Source of the DNA: Hyphomonadaceae bacterium
GTDB lineage: Bacteria; Pseudomonadota; Alphaproteobacteria; Caulobacterales; Hyphomonadaceae
Length of the DNA stretch: 64,000 nt
Direction of reading: 5' to 3'
Assembly: GCA_024742355.1 (NCBI GenBank)
Contig: JANSYM010000007.1
Span: forward strand, 124,001-188,000
Under the pieces are notes generated by a model. It was not told where the DNA came from. It saw nothing but the letters and a program-made list of their open reading frames with translations, and made no database searches. The position numbers and the translations under genes were made by a program. This document shows positions 8,940-16,817 of the stretch, one piece after another (positions within the stretch are counted from its first letter, which is position 1; every line of letters begins with the position of its first letter).

Positions 8940-9596
8940 TCACACAGCCCCTGTGAGCACAGCCATCAGGATGGATAGCCGTATTGTCAGTTTTCCAGCC
9001 TTCGCCCCGCGCCGCCAGACGTGTCGCAACCGAAAATGCGCCAAGGCCGGTCGCAGGTTCGAGGCCACGCGGTCGCGAGGCGCCGGGTCGGACACAGCTT
9101 CACCGCGGCGCAGCGCCGCCCACTCTGGCGCGATACGCTGTACCAGCGCGGCCACGTCTTCCCCCGGCGCGCAGATCCGGGCCGCGGCGCCAGCCAACAG
9201 GTCTTCTGGCTCCTGGCTACGATCCGTGGCGAGAAACGCGGCCTCGAATTGGTCGATGATGCGGCCCAACGCGTCTGCACTCAAATGCGCGTCTGACAGC
9301 TCGTCGGCGAGCGCCAGGACGACATCATGTTGCCGCGGCTTTCCGTCTGCCAGCTCGCTCAGCGCATCGCGCCACCACTGGAACCGGATCTGCCCCATGG
9401 TCGGATCTGTCACCGACACGCGCACCCGCGCGAGCTCGTAATAGAAGGCGTAGAGGACAATGAGAGACTGGCGCTGCGACGCGGTCGCATAGCGGCTGGA
9501 GAGCCAGCGTTCTTCATCGACGCGCCGCACCCGCGCATCCAGGCGCGCAAAAATAACTGTCAAAGAATCACTGGCAGGACTGGTCATCGAACCCAT
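8940..9596 (-). CDS. Squalene/phytoene synthase family protein (NDUFAF6-like)
   Basis: 218 residues with the prenyl-synthase-like fold signature YATASQRQSLIVLYAFYYEL and VSVTDPTMGQIRFQWWRDAL. In alphaproteobacteria short relatives such as this are the bacterial counterparts of mitochondrial NDUFAF6, a complex I assembly factor, and are not terpene synthases. The first Asp-rich motif of true synthases (DxxxD) is not obvious here, in line with a non-enzymatic role. Start is uncertain: ATGs at 9596 and 9587 both lack a clear ribosome site. It is divergent from sodB with only 56 bases between them, so the promoters must overlap. Confidence 0.75.
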   Translation of the reverse strand: MGSMTSPASDSLTVIFARLDARVRRVDEERWLSSRYATASQRQSLIVLYAFYYELARVRVSVTDPTMGQIRFQWWRDALSELADGKPRQHDVVLALADELSDAHLSADALGRIIDQFEAAFLATDRSQEPEDLLAGAAARICAPGEDVAALVQRIAPEWAALRRGEAVSDPAPRDRVASNLRPALAHFRLRHVWRRGAKAGKLTIRLSILMAVLTGAV

Positions 9597-9652
9597 ATCT
9601 GTGGCAAGCGCTGAGCAAGAACAGCGATATATTCTGTAAGGAGACCAATGAC

Positions 9653-10258
9653 ATGGCTTTTGACCTTCCCGAACTCCCCTATGGCCGCGACGGCCTGGCC
9701 CCGCATATTTCAGAAGAAACGCTGAATTTCCACCATGGTAAGCACCACAATGCTTACGTCACCAATCTCAACAAGATGATTGATGGCACCGACCTCGCCA
9801 ACGCCTCCCTCGAAGAGATCGTCAACGCAGCTGCCGGCGACGCCTCAAAAGCCGGCCTGTTCAACAATGCGGCGCAAGTCTGGAACCACACTTTCTACTG
9901 GCACTCGATGAAGCCAGGCGGCGGCGGTGCCCCGCATGGCAAGGTTGCCGAGCTGATCGATCGCGATTTCGGATCGTACGACGCGTTCGCAACCGAGTTC
10001 AAAGCCGCTGGCGGCGGTCAGTTCGGCTCGGGCTGGGCCTGGCTGGTGCTGAAGGATGGCAAGCTCGCCATCACCAAGACGCCAAATGCAGAAACCCCGC
10101 TGACCGAAGCTGGCGTGACCCCGCTGCTGACCATGGATGTCTGGGAGCACGCGTACTATCTCGATTATCAGAACTCTCGCCCGAACTATATGGCGAGTTT
10201 CCTCGACAATCTGGTCAATTGGGACTTCGCCAATCAGAACCTGGCTGACGCTTCGTAG
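9653..10258 (+). CDS. sodB: Superoxide dismutase, Fe-type
   Basis: Dismutates superoxide in the cytoplasm. 201 residues, the usual size. Metal ligands of the Fe/Mn family are visible as His27 (NFHHGKHHNAY), His78 (AAQVWNHTFYW), Asp161 and His165 (DVWEHAYYLDYQN). The Gln in AAQVWNHTF together with FYWHSMKPGGGG favours the Fe form, though metal use should be tested. A strong AAGGAGA ribosome site lies 10 bases before the ATG. Downstream come a hairpin at 10278-10302 and an intrinsic terminator at 10372-10401. Confidence 0.95.
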   Translation: MAFDLPELPYGRDGLAPHISEETLNFHHGKHHNAYVTNLNKMIDGTDLANASLEEIVNAAAGDASKAGLFNNAAQVWNHTFYWHSMKPGGGGAPHGKVAELIDRDFGSYDAFATEFKAAGGGQFGSGWAWLVLKDGKLAITKTPNAETPLTEAGVTPLLTMDVWEHAYYLDYQNSRPNYMASFLDNLVNWDFANQNLADAS

Positions 10259-10277
10259 CCGGTCTGACAAGGTCAGA

Positions 10278-10302
10278 ACAATCGATCCGGTGGATCGATT
10301 GT
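10278..10302. repeat. 11-bp perfect hairpin downstream of sodB
   Basis: ACAATCGATCC pairs perfectly with GGATCGATTGT around a GGT loop, starting 20 bases after the sodB stop. No T-run follows, so it is not a standard terminator. It could protect the sodB mRNA 3' end or be a protein site. A true terminator follows about 70 bases later. Confidence 0.6.
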
Positions 10303-10371
10303 AGGCGCAGAAGGCCACGGCAGTGGCGCCCGAAAGAGTGGCGCTCAGAAGCCACACTTAATCACCGACTG

Positions 10372-10401
10372 AAAAGCCCACCTTTGCCGGTGGGCTTTTT
10401 T
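10372..10401. terminator. Intrinsic terminator after sodB
   Basis: GCCCACC (10376-10382) pairs with GGTGGGC (10389-10395) around TTTGCC. An A-run lies before and six T after, so it can act in both directions. On the plus strand it ends the sodB transcript and isolates the helicase gene. Confidence 0.85.
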
Positions 10402-10514
10402 GCACTATGTGCACCGCAACATGTTTGCCGGCGCAGTGATTCGAAGTCGGCCCCGCTGTTCAATCCGGAACAGCTTGATGTGACCGACCTTTCAATCTGC
10501 AGCTGGACAAAACT

Positions 10515-12008
10515 TTGACTGACGAACCCAAGATTACATTCGCCGAGCTTAACCTCGATCCTCGAATTCAAAGCGCGATTGACGCGGCGGGTTATGAACA
10601 CCCGACGCCAATCCAGGAACAGGCCATCCCGGTCATCAAGAAGGGCGGCGACGTCACCGGCATCGCCCAGACCGGTACGGGCAAGACGGCGGCCTTCACC
10701 CTGCCAATGATGCACCGCCTGACCAAGGGCCGTGCCCGGGCGCGGATGCCACGCAGCCTGATCCTCTGCCCCACCCGCGAACTCGCGGCGCAGGTGTCGG
10801 AGAATTTCGAGACCTATGGCAAGGACCTGAAGCTCAACATGGCGCTGCTAATTGGCGGCGTCAGCTTCAAGGAACAGGAACAGAAACTGATGCGCGGCGT
10901 CGACGTGCTGATCGCCACGCCGGGCCGTCTGATCGACCAGTTCGAGCGGGGCAAGATCCTGCTCACCGGCGTGGAAGTCTTCACCATTGATGAAGCCGAC
11001 CGCATGCTCGACATGGGCTTCATTCCGGACATCGAGAAGATCTGCAAGCTGCTGCCACCGCGCCGCCAGACCCTGCTCTTCTCTGCCACCATGCCGAAAG
11101 AAATCGCCCGGCTGGCCAAGACCTTCCAGAAAGACCCGATCCGTATCGAAGTGGCGCGGGAATCGAAGACCGCAGAAACCATCGCGCAGCACGTGGTCAA
11201 GCTGCCACGCGGCGACGACAAGGCGAAACGCACGGCGCTGCGCCGGGTCATTGAGAGCCGGGATGTGAAGAACGGCATCGTCTTCTGCAACCGCAAGCGC
11301 GAAGTCGATATTGTCGCCAAGTCTCTTCAGAAACATGGCTTCAGCGCCGCTCCGATCCATGGCGATCTGCCGCAAAGCGCGCGCACCGACACGCTGAACA
11401 AGTTTCGCGATGGCGAGCTGCAATTGCTCGTCGCCTCGGATGTGGCCGCGCGCGGGCTCGACATTCCGGATGTCGGACACGTGTTCAACTACTCGCCGCC
11501 GCCCAAGGACGAGGATTATGTCCACCGCATCGGCCGCACGGGCCGGGCCGGGCGCGAAGGCGAAAGCTTCACCATGGTCGGCCCAATGGACGAAAAATCC
11601 TGGCGCGGCGTGATGATGCTGATCAATACCGACGTCGCCGAATATATGCCCGACGGCCTGGTCGAGGAGCTGGAAGACCTGCCAAGCGATTCTGAAGGTC
11701 GCCGTGGACGCGGACGCGGTGAGCGCGGTGGACGTGGTCGGGATCGCGGCGAAGGCCGTGGTCGTGGGCGCGGTCGCAGAGAGCGCAGCGAGCGCGCCGA
11801 GCGCGAGCCACGGGCGGAGAAACCGAAGCGCGAGGAGCGCGACGAGGCCCGCGCTGAAGACGAAACTACCACCCCGAAATCGAGCGACAAGCCGCGCAAG
11901 GAGCGCCCGAAGCGCGACTATAAACGCAAGGATGACGATCTCATCCTCGACCCCGCCCCGGACGATATCCGTGGCTTCGGCGAAGACGTTCCGGCCTTTT
12001 TGAAATAG
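10515..12008 (+). CDS. DEAD-box RNA helicase with RG-rich tail (RhlE-like)
   Basis: ATP-dependent RNA helicase, likely in RNA decay or ribosome assembly. Motifs in order: Q-motif HPTPIQEQAIP, motif I AQTGTGKT, PTRELAAQ, TPGRL, DEAD (TIDEADRMLDMGF), SAT, ARGLDIPDV and HRIGRTGRAGR. Residues about 395-475 form an Arg/Gly/Glu-rich disordered tail likely to bind RNA. The start is a TTG at 10515: the frame contains no ATG or GTG between the upstream stop at 10476 and this codon, and the Shine-Dalgarno is weak, so translation may be limited. Length 497 residues. RhlE, RhlB and DeaD subtypes cannot be separated with certainty. Confidence 0.93.
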   Translation: MTDEPKITFAELNLDPRIQSAIDAAGYEHPTPIQEQAIPVIKKGGDVTGIAQTGTGKTAAFTLPMMHRLTKGRARARMPRSLILCPTRELAAQVSENFETYGKDLKLNMALLIGGVSFKEQEQKLMRGVDVLIATPGRLIDQFERGKILLTGVEVFTIDEADRMLDMGFIPDIEKICKLLPPRRQTLLFSATMPKEIARLAKTFQKDPIRIEVARESKTAETIAQHVVKLPRGDDKAKRTALRRVIESRDVKNGIVFCNRKREVDIVAKSLQKHGFSAAPIHGDLPQSARTDTLNKFRDGELQLLVASDVAARGLDIPDVGHVFNYSPPPKDEDYVHRIGRTGRAGREGESFTMVGPMDEKSWRGVMMLINTDVAEYMPDGLVEELEDLPSDSEGRRGRGRGERGGRGRDRGEGRGRGRGRRERSERAEREPRAEKPKREERDEARAEDETTTPKSSDKPRKERPKRDYKRKDDDLILDPAPDDIRGFGEDVPAFLK

Positions 12009-12054
12009 CGAGCTATGTCACAAGCTAACGGCCCACTATAAGACTTACCGACAC

Positions 12055-13491
12055 TTATTTCTTCAGGCGTCCTGCCACTTGTTTGCGGAATTTCTCGCCA
12101 TAAGGCGGACGCATCATGGCGAGGATCTCATTGCCGGTCTGCGTGTAGATGGCCTTCTTGTGGCTGAACTCGAAGAAGCCGTCGCGGCCATGATAGGCGC
12201 CCATGCCGGACGGACCGACGCCGCCAAAGGGCAGGTCCTCCTGGGCGACGTGGAAGACCACATCATTCACGGTCACACCGCCTGAGGTTGTATTGTTCAG
12301 GACCATGTCGCGCTCAGTCGCATCATCGCCAAAGTAGTAGAGCCCAAGCGGGCGCGCATGGTCATTGATATAGGCCACTGCGTCCTTGGTTTCGGTATAG
12401 GTTTTCAGCGGCAGGATCGGCCCGAAGATCTCATCCTGCATGACTTTCATATCGTCGGTCGGATTGAGCACGATATGCGGCGCCATCTTGTGGTGCGGCT
12501 GCTGGCTGAAATTCTCGTTCTGCGGATTGATCTCGACCACTTCAGCGCCCTTCTCGCGGGCATCATCGAGATAGGAATTGAGCCGGTCATAATGGCGCTG
12601 ATTGACGATCGAAGTGTAATCATCATTGTCCTTGAGGCCTCCCGGGAACATCTTCCCGACCGCCGCCTGCGCGGCGCCGACAAAATCGCCGGTTTTCTCT
12701 TCCGGCACGAACGCATAGTCCGGCGCCAGGCAGATTTGTCCGGCATTCATGGTCTTGCCGGCCATGATCCGGGTCGCGGCTTTTTCCAGATTGGCAGACT
12801 TGCCCAGCACGACAGGCGACTTGCCGCCGAGCTCCAGCGTCAGCGGCACGAGATTATCCGCAGCGGCCCGCATCACGTGATGGGCGATCGAGGTCGCGCC
12901 GGTGAAGATCATGTGGTCGAACGGCAATTGCGTGAACTGCGCGCCGACATCCGGCCCGCCGGTGACGACCGCGACTTCCTCTTCGGTATAGTATTTGGCG
13001 ATCAGCTCCGCCATCAGCTCACTTGTCTTCTCAGTGAACTCGGACGGCTTGATCATCGCCCGGTTGCCGGCCGCGAAGACATTGGCCAGCGGCGCGAAGG
13101 TCAGATTGACCGGGAAGTTCCAAGGGCTGATCACGCCGACCACGCCTTTGGGCTGATATTCAACCCGCGCCTTGGACCCGAGCAGGCCGAGCGGGAACTC
13201 GACCTTGCGCTTTTCCGGACGCATCCACTTGCGGAGATGTTTTCGCGAGAATTTCAGCGCGCCAATGGAACCAGCAATATCGGTCAGGTTGGACTGGTCG
13301 ATCGAGCGGTGCCCGAAATCCTCGGCCATCGCCTTGGCCAGGGCTTCGCCATGCGTCGCCAGGAGGTCGATCGACTTGTCGAGCCAGGCTTCCCGCTGTT
13401 CTGCGGACGGGATCCCGTCGCGAATATTCGCGGCTTTCTGTTTGGCTAGAATGGCACCCATGCCATCTGCAGAGATTGCGTCCAATGCCAT
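12055..13491 (-). CDS. Coniferyl-aldehyde-type aldehyde dehydrogenase
   Basis: NAD(P)-dependent aldehyde dehydrogenase of 478 residues, closest in look to coniferyl aldehyde dehydrogenase (CalB). Visible features are the cofactor region ISPWNFPVNLTFAPLANVFAAGNR, TLELGGKSPVV with the catalytic Glu, and the catalytic Cys in AGQICLAPDYAFVPE. The start at 13491 (MALDAISADG) has GGAGGAACAG just upstream; a longer frame to 13575 adds an unlikely leader. The true substrate may be a long-chain or aromatic aldehyde. It is divergent from a crotonase at 13635 and converges on the helicase gene with a 46-base gap and no clear terminator. Confidence 0.88.
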   Translation of the reverse strand: MALDAISADGMGAILAKQKAANIRDGIPSAEQREAWLDKSIDLLATHGEALAKAMAEDFGHRSIDQSNLTDIAGSIGALKFSRKHLRKWMRPEKRKVEFPLGLLGSKARVEYQPKGVVGVISPWNFPVNLTFAPLANVFAAGNRAMIKPSEFTEKTSELMAELIAKYYTEEEVAVVTGGPDVGAQFTQLPFDHMIFTGATSIAHHVMRAAADNLVPLTLELGGKSPVVLGKSANLEKAATRIMAGKTMNAGQICLAPDYAFVPEEKTGDFVGAAQAAVGKMFPGGLKDNDDYTSIVNQRHYDRLNSYLDDAREKGAEVVEINPQNENFSQQPHHKMAPHIVLNPTDDMKVMQDEIFGPILPLKTYTETKDAVAYINDHARPLGLYYFGDDATERDMVLNNTTSGGVTVNDVVFHVAQEDLPFGGVGPSGMGAYHGRDGFFEFSHKKAIYTQTGNEILAMMRPPYGEKFRKQVAGRLKK

Positions 13492-13634
13492 CTGTTCCTC
13501 CGAGGCTTTCTTATCGTTGACGTAAAGGATAACGCAGAATGCGGCGAAGACAAAACAATTCCCGCCTGCCCCCACGTCACGGTTTCCACAATGCGCCAGC
13601 CGAATAGATTGCCTTCTAGAACAGGGAGAGCGAC

Positions 13635-14420
13635 ATGAGCTTCAAGAAGATCGCCTATGAGGTCAGCGACGATATCGCGACCATTGCCTTCAATGACCCA
13701 AAGACCATGAACGCAGCGGGCATGGATACGATCGAGGAATTGTCTCTGGCGCTCGAGCAGGCCGGCGACGAAGCGCGTTGCACGATCATCACCGGAAATG
13801 GCCGCGGCTTTTGCTCTGGCGCCAACCTGTCGTCCAATCCAGGCGAGCAGCCGAAGGGCAAGCCGGATGCCGGCAAAGGCCTCGATACGCACTATAACCC
13901 GTTCATCAAGGCGATGCGGACGCATCCGCATCCGATCATCTCAGCCGTGAATGGCGCGGCTGCCGGCGTTGGCTGTTCGATCGCGCTGATGGGCGACTTC
14001 ATCATCGCTGGCGAGAGTGGCTATTTCCTGCAGGCCTTCCGGCGCATCGGTCTGGTCCCGGATGGCGGCTCGACCTTCCTGCTGCCGCGCCTTGTCGGAC
14101 GCGCCAAGGCGATGGAGATGACGCTATTTGGCGACAAGGTGTTTGCCGACCAGGCGCTCGAATGGGGGATGATCAACAAGGTCGTGCCGGATGACCAGCT
14201 GATGGACGAGGCTCGTGCGTATGCCAAACGCCTCGCCGAAGGACCGACCCAGGCCCTGGCGCTTATTCGTGATCTCGTCTGGCAAGCCGAAGACAATGAC
14301 TTTGACAGCCAGCTACAGGCCGAGCGCTTTGCTCAGCGGACCGCTGGCCGGCAGCCGGATTTCAAGGAGGGCGTCAAGGCGTTCCTGGAGAAACGCCCTG
14401 CAAATTTCAAAAAGGCCTGA
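13635..14420 (+). CDS. Enoyl-CoA hydratase/isomerase family protein (PaaG-like)
   Basis: Crotonase-fold acyl-CoA enzyme of 261 residues. The oxyanion-hole segments FCSGANLSSN and NGAAAGVGCSIALMGDF are clear. RIGLVPDGGSTFLLPRLVGRAKAMEM, with Asp in PDGG, is the pattern found in PaaG-type isomerases and relatives that lack one of the two hydratase glutamates. An isomerase role is therefore at least as likely as hydration. A GGGAGA ribosome site precedes the ATG. Its stop is 8 bases from the convergent TfoX-domain gene. Confidence 0.85.
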   Translation: MSFKKIAYEVSDDIATIAFNDPKTMNAAGMDTIEELSLALEQAGDEARCTIITGNGRGFCSGANLSSNPGEQPKGKPDAGKGLDTHYNPFIKAMRTHPHPIISAVNGAAAGVGCSIALMGDFIIAGESGYFLQAFRRIGLVPDGGSTFLLPRLVGRAKAMEMTLFGDKVFADQALEWGMINKVVPDDQLMDEARAYAKRLAEGPTQALALIRDLVWQAEDNDFDSQLQAERFAQRTAGRQPDFKEGVKAFLEKRPANFKKA

Positions 14421-14428
14421 ACGTGGCT

Positions 14429-14803
14429 CTAAAAGGTTGTGCGACGCGGCGATTTCACTTTCGCGCGGCGCGCTTGCACCGCCACATCCAGCGCCTTGCG
14501 CGCCCAGATTGAGGCTTCATCGCGATCATCGAGCGCGTTTACGGGCAGTGACACATAACTCATGGTGATGGTCTTGCCGGTATTCGGATTGGTCCACTCA
14601 AAGGCTTCGCCGCCTTCTTCGACCAGATCGGCTCGCAGCGCCTCGTCTGATTTTACATAGACCCGATCCTTGTCGATCAGGGCAAACATATCCTCACCGG
14701 AATAGACCCCGGCGCCGCCAAACATCTTTCGAATTCGAATACGTCCAAGACTGGCGAACAGGTCTTCGACATAGGTGTGAAATGGGTTGTCCTGTTTTGT
14801 CAT
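14429..14803 (-). CDS. TfoX/Sxy N-terminal domain protein
   Basis: A 124-residue protein consisting only of the TfoX N-terminal domain: VEDLFASLGRIRIRKMFGGAGVYSGEDMFALI, then KSDEALRADLVEEGGEAF and SYVSLPVNALDD. In gammaproteobacteria full TfoX/Sxy controls competence genes; stand-alone N-domains are common in alphaproteobacteria and their role is unknown. The C-terminus is basic (VQARRAKVKSPRRTTF), which may help nucleic-acid binding. It converges on the crotonase gene. Confidence 0.88.
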   Translation of the reverse strand: MTKQDNPFHTYVEDLFASLGRIRIRKMFGGAGVYSGEDMFALIDKDRVYVKSDEALRADLVEEGGEAFEWTNPNTGKTITMSYVSLPVNALDDRDEASIWARKALDVAVQARRAKVKSPRRTTF

Positions 14804-15024
14804 CTACTACCTCCGGCGACTGTCCCTTTTTTAATTGCTCGGACCAGGCGCGCCGAAGCAGTTTGGGACTTACGCGGGGGAACATGGATTTTTATTTCAG
14901 TTTTGCAACCCTGACAGCGCTGGCACGCAAGCTAAAAAGTCGGATTTGTGGATTCAGAGGTACAATATACCCCTGATCCGACGTCAATCTCTCGAAAAGT
15001 TCACAAAGCGAGCGCCCAGTTCGG

Positions 15025-15055
15025 AAAAAAGGCCGCCCGATAGAACGGGCGACCT
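15025..15055 (-). terminator. Terminator of the SPFH gene
   Basis: On the minus strand GGTCGCCCG, a 6-nt loop and CGGGCGGCC form a 9-bp stem with one wobble pair, followed by TTTTTT. It begins 16 bases after the SPFH gene stop. Confidence 0.85.
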
Positions 15056-15070
15056 TCAATAACGGACAGG

Positions 15071-16234
15071 CTAGCTGTCGGAAGACTCAGAACGTTGATC
15101 CGACAATCGAACCAGATTGTTGATCAACCCGTCCAGGCCGTGACCCGGCGCGGTTGTGCTGACATCCAGTCGGCCCACTTTTTCGGTGAGCTTTTCCAGC
15201 GTTTCCAACTCTTTCATGCGCAAGAGCAGCGGATTGTTTTCCATCAACCGTGCCGTATTCAGCAGAGACCGCGTCGCCGCGGTTTCCTCGCGCCGGCGAA
15301 TAAGGTTCGCTTGCGCTTGTTTCTCTGCCTCGACAACCCGGTTCAGGATCTCGCGCATTTCGCCTGGTAAGATGACATCCTTCAGACCGACGGATGCGAT
15401 CTCGACACCGAAATCCGCGAATGCGCCCATGGACTGAACCGCCTTCGTCAGCTCGGTATCAATCTCACCGCGCGCATTGAGCAGCTCGTCCAGCGTCCGG
15501 TTGGCGACCGCATCACGAATCGCGAACTGGATGTGGCGGTAGATCTGCTCATTCAGATCCTTGGCCTCACCCGCTTTCACCGGATCTGTGATCTGCCAGA
15601 ACGCGGTCAGCGTCACACGGATGGAGACGCGGTCCTGAGTCAGAATCTCTTGCGCGGTGACTTCCGTCGCCTGACGTCGCAAATCGAGCGTCACGAGATT
15701 GATCTCGCGCACCGCTGACCAGTAGGCGTGCACACCTGGCTTGAGCCGCTCGTGCAGGTCTCCGTCGACATAGACCAGACCTTCAAAGCCGCTTGTCACC
15801 GTCGCGCGCGTAATGAATCGCGGAGAGACGGTCGCCATCGCATTGGCGGCGTTCCGCTCCAGCTTCGGCGCCTCGGACACGTCCAGGCATTCGACATCGA
15901 CTTTGCGAAAGCCTTTCCACAAAGCGATGTCACCGCTTGGTTCGACGACATATTTCACCTTGCCGTCGAGGCGGACGATACCGACTTCGCTCTCATTTGG
16001 ACGGACGATTTCAAGGTGCTCGGCAAGAAGCGCGGGAGTGCGGGCTTCAAGCGCGCGCACCCAGTCCTCTTTATCGAGCGGACGAGACACGTCGAATCTG
16101 CGTAACTCCGTACGCGGACCAGCGACCGGAATCCGATGGCGGCCCGGCAGGAGGATACGCTCAACCTGTCCGTCCCGCAGCAAGACGCCACGTTCGGTGC
16201 TGTTGATCGTGATGGACCTGTAAAGCGGCCACAT
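15071..16234 (-). CDS. SPFH/Band 7 (slipin-type) protein
   Basis: Stomatin/prohibitin-like scaffold of 387 residues. The core reads RQATEVTAQEILTQDRVSIRVTLTAFWQITDP, then IQFAIRDAVANRTLDELL and FGVEIASVGLKDVILPGEMREILNRVVEAEKQAQANLIRRREETAATRSL, a slipin hallmark ending in a charged coiled coil. The usual N-terminal membrane anchor is not evident with the chosen start, and the N-terminal half carries an extra domain (about residues 1-150). The ATG at 16234 is preferred because GGAGG lies just upstream; a longer frame to 16429 has no support. The gene stands alone with its own terminator. Confidence 0.85.
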   Translation of the reverse strand: MWPLYRSITINSTERGVLLRDGQVERILLPGRHRIPVAGPRTELRRFDVSRPLDKEDWVRALEARTPALLAEHLEIVRPNESEVGIVRLDGKVKYVVEPSGDIALWKGFRKVDVECLDVSEAPKLERNAANAMATVSPRFITRATVTSGFEGLVYVDGDLHERLKPGVHAYWSAVREINLVTLDLRRQATEVTAQEILTQDRVSIRVTLTAFWQITDPVKAGEAKDLNEQIYRHIQFAIRDAVANRTLDELLNARGEIDTELTKAVQSMGAFADFGVEIASVGLKDVILPGEMREILNRVVEAEKQAQANLIRRREETAATRSLLNTARLMENNPLLLRMKELETLEKLTEKVGRLDVSTTAPGHGLDGLINNLVRLSDQRSESSDS

Positions 16235-16280
16235 TGGATTATCCTCCAGTTGGAAGGTCATGGAATTGCATGACACATGG

Positions 16281-16306
16281 TCCCCGACCCATTTCGGGGG
16301 ACGCGG
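16281..16306. repeat. CCCCGA hairpin resembling the valS palindrome
   Basis: TCCCCGA and TCGGGGG pair around CCCATT (the outermost pair is T-G), followed by ACGCGG. The valS element likewise ends in a GGGG arm followed by ACGCGG, so the two may be copies of one short repeat. It lies in the leader of the SPFH gene. Similarity is limited to the hairpin arms and the ACGCGG tail. Confidence 0.35.
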
Positions 16307-16584
16307 GCAATACCGGCCAATGATTGCAATTGCAAGAAAAAAAAGAGATGACCGGGCATTCCTCACCAAAAAATCTGGCGGGCCGTCTGATCCTGCAGAG
16401 CGGGCGAAGAGGGGGTTGAAGCGATGCACTTGGCGCGAAAGCGCCGCGTGGACCGATCCTCCGATGTCTCTCCGGCCACCCTATTCGTCAGGGGCACTCG
16501 GCCGATTTTTGGCTGCCGGCTTTGCCGTGCCCCGAAGGGTTTAGCGCCACTGGCGGAGGGATGCCCGGCATCCCCGGTTTTGGT

Positions 16585-16598
16585 GCCGCCGAAGCGGC
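16585..16598 (-). terminator. UUCG-capped hairpin after the tRNA-like gene
   Basis: On the minus strand GCCGC-TTCG-GCGGC makes a very stable tetraloop hairpin two bases after the tRNA-like 3' end. No U-tract follows, so it may aid 3' processing or weak termination. Confidence 0.35.
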
Positions 16599-16600
16599 TA

Positions 16601-16676
16601 TGGAGTCATGGTGGGACTCGAACCCACAACAGTCTGAGTGAAATCCAGATGCTCTACCCTTGAGCTACAAATAACT
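16601..16676 (-). tRNA. tRNA-Glu(UUC)-like gene, possibly degenerate
   Basis: The minus strand shows a D arm (GCTC-AAGGGTA-GAGC), an anticodon arm (TCTGG-ATTTCAC-TCAGA, with anticodon TTC and the loop form usual for Glu), a 5-nt variable loop, a perfect T arm (GTGGG-TTCGAGT-CCCAC) and a 3' end reading ACTCCA. The acceptor is imperfect: AGTTAT pairs with ATGACT (six pairs, one T-G), but four bases instead of two join it to the D stem, and the 3' strand is one base short if CCA is encoded. The D arm is unlike normal bacterial tRNA-Glu. It may be a decayed or special-purpose tRNA. Confidence 0.5.
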
Positions 16677-16817
16677 AACACCTTAAGTTAGCGGCGTGAC
16701 AGGCCATTGGTGAATTGCCTCGACAGGCATACGGCGTCGCAATGCGGACCGCACCGCCCGGGACCCTCAGAGCCCGGTCGACGAGAACAACCCGGCGCGC
16801 GTAAAGCGCAAATCCGG

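Larger units (their letters stand above)
16235..16817. other. 583-base intergenic region with tRNA-like gene and hairpins
   Basis: No convincing protein gene is seen. The region holds the 5' leader of the SPFH gene with a CCCCGA/TCGGGG hairpin (16281-16300), a near-perfect palindrome GGGATGCC-C-GGCATCCC (16558-16574), a UUCG-capped hairpin (16585-16598) and a tRNA-like sequence (16601-16676, minus strand). Short frames here have no ribosome sites or family resemblance. Confidence 0.7.

Noticed and set aside
12358-13449. 363-codon plus-strand frame
   Set aside because: It is antisense to the aldehyde dehydrogenase, which has clear catalytic motifs.
16235-16429. 65-residue N-terminal extension of the SPFH protein
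   Set aside because: The ATG at 16234 has GGAGG at proper distance, while the extension is Cys/Pro/Arg-rich with no match to the family.
16601-16676. Reading the tRNA-like element as tmRNA
   Set aside because: It has a normal anticodon arm and no tag-coding segment; alphaproteobacterial tmRNA is a two-piece molecule with different ends.
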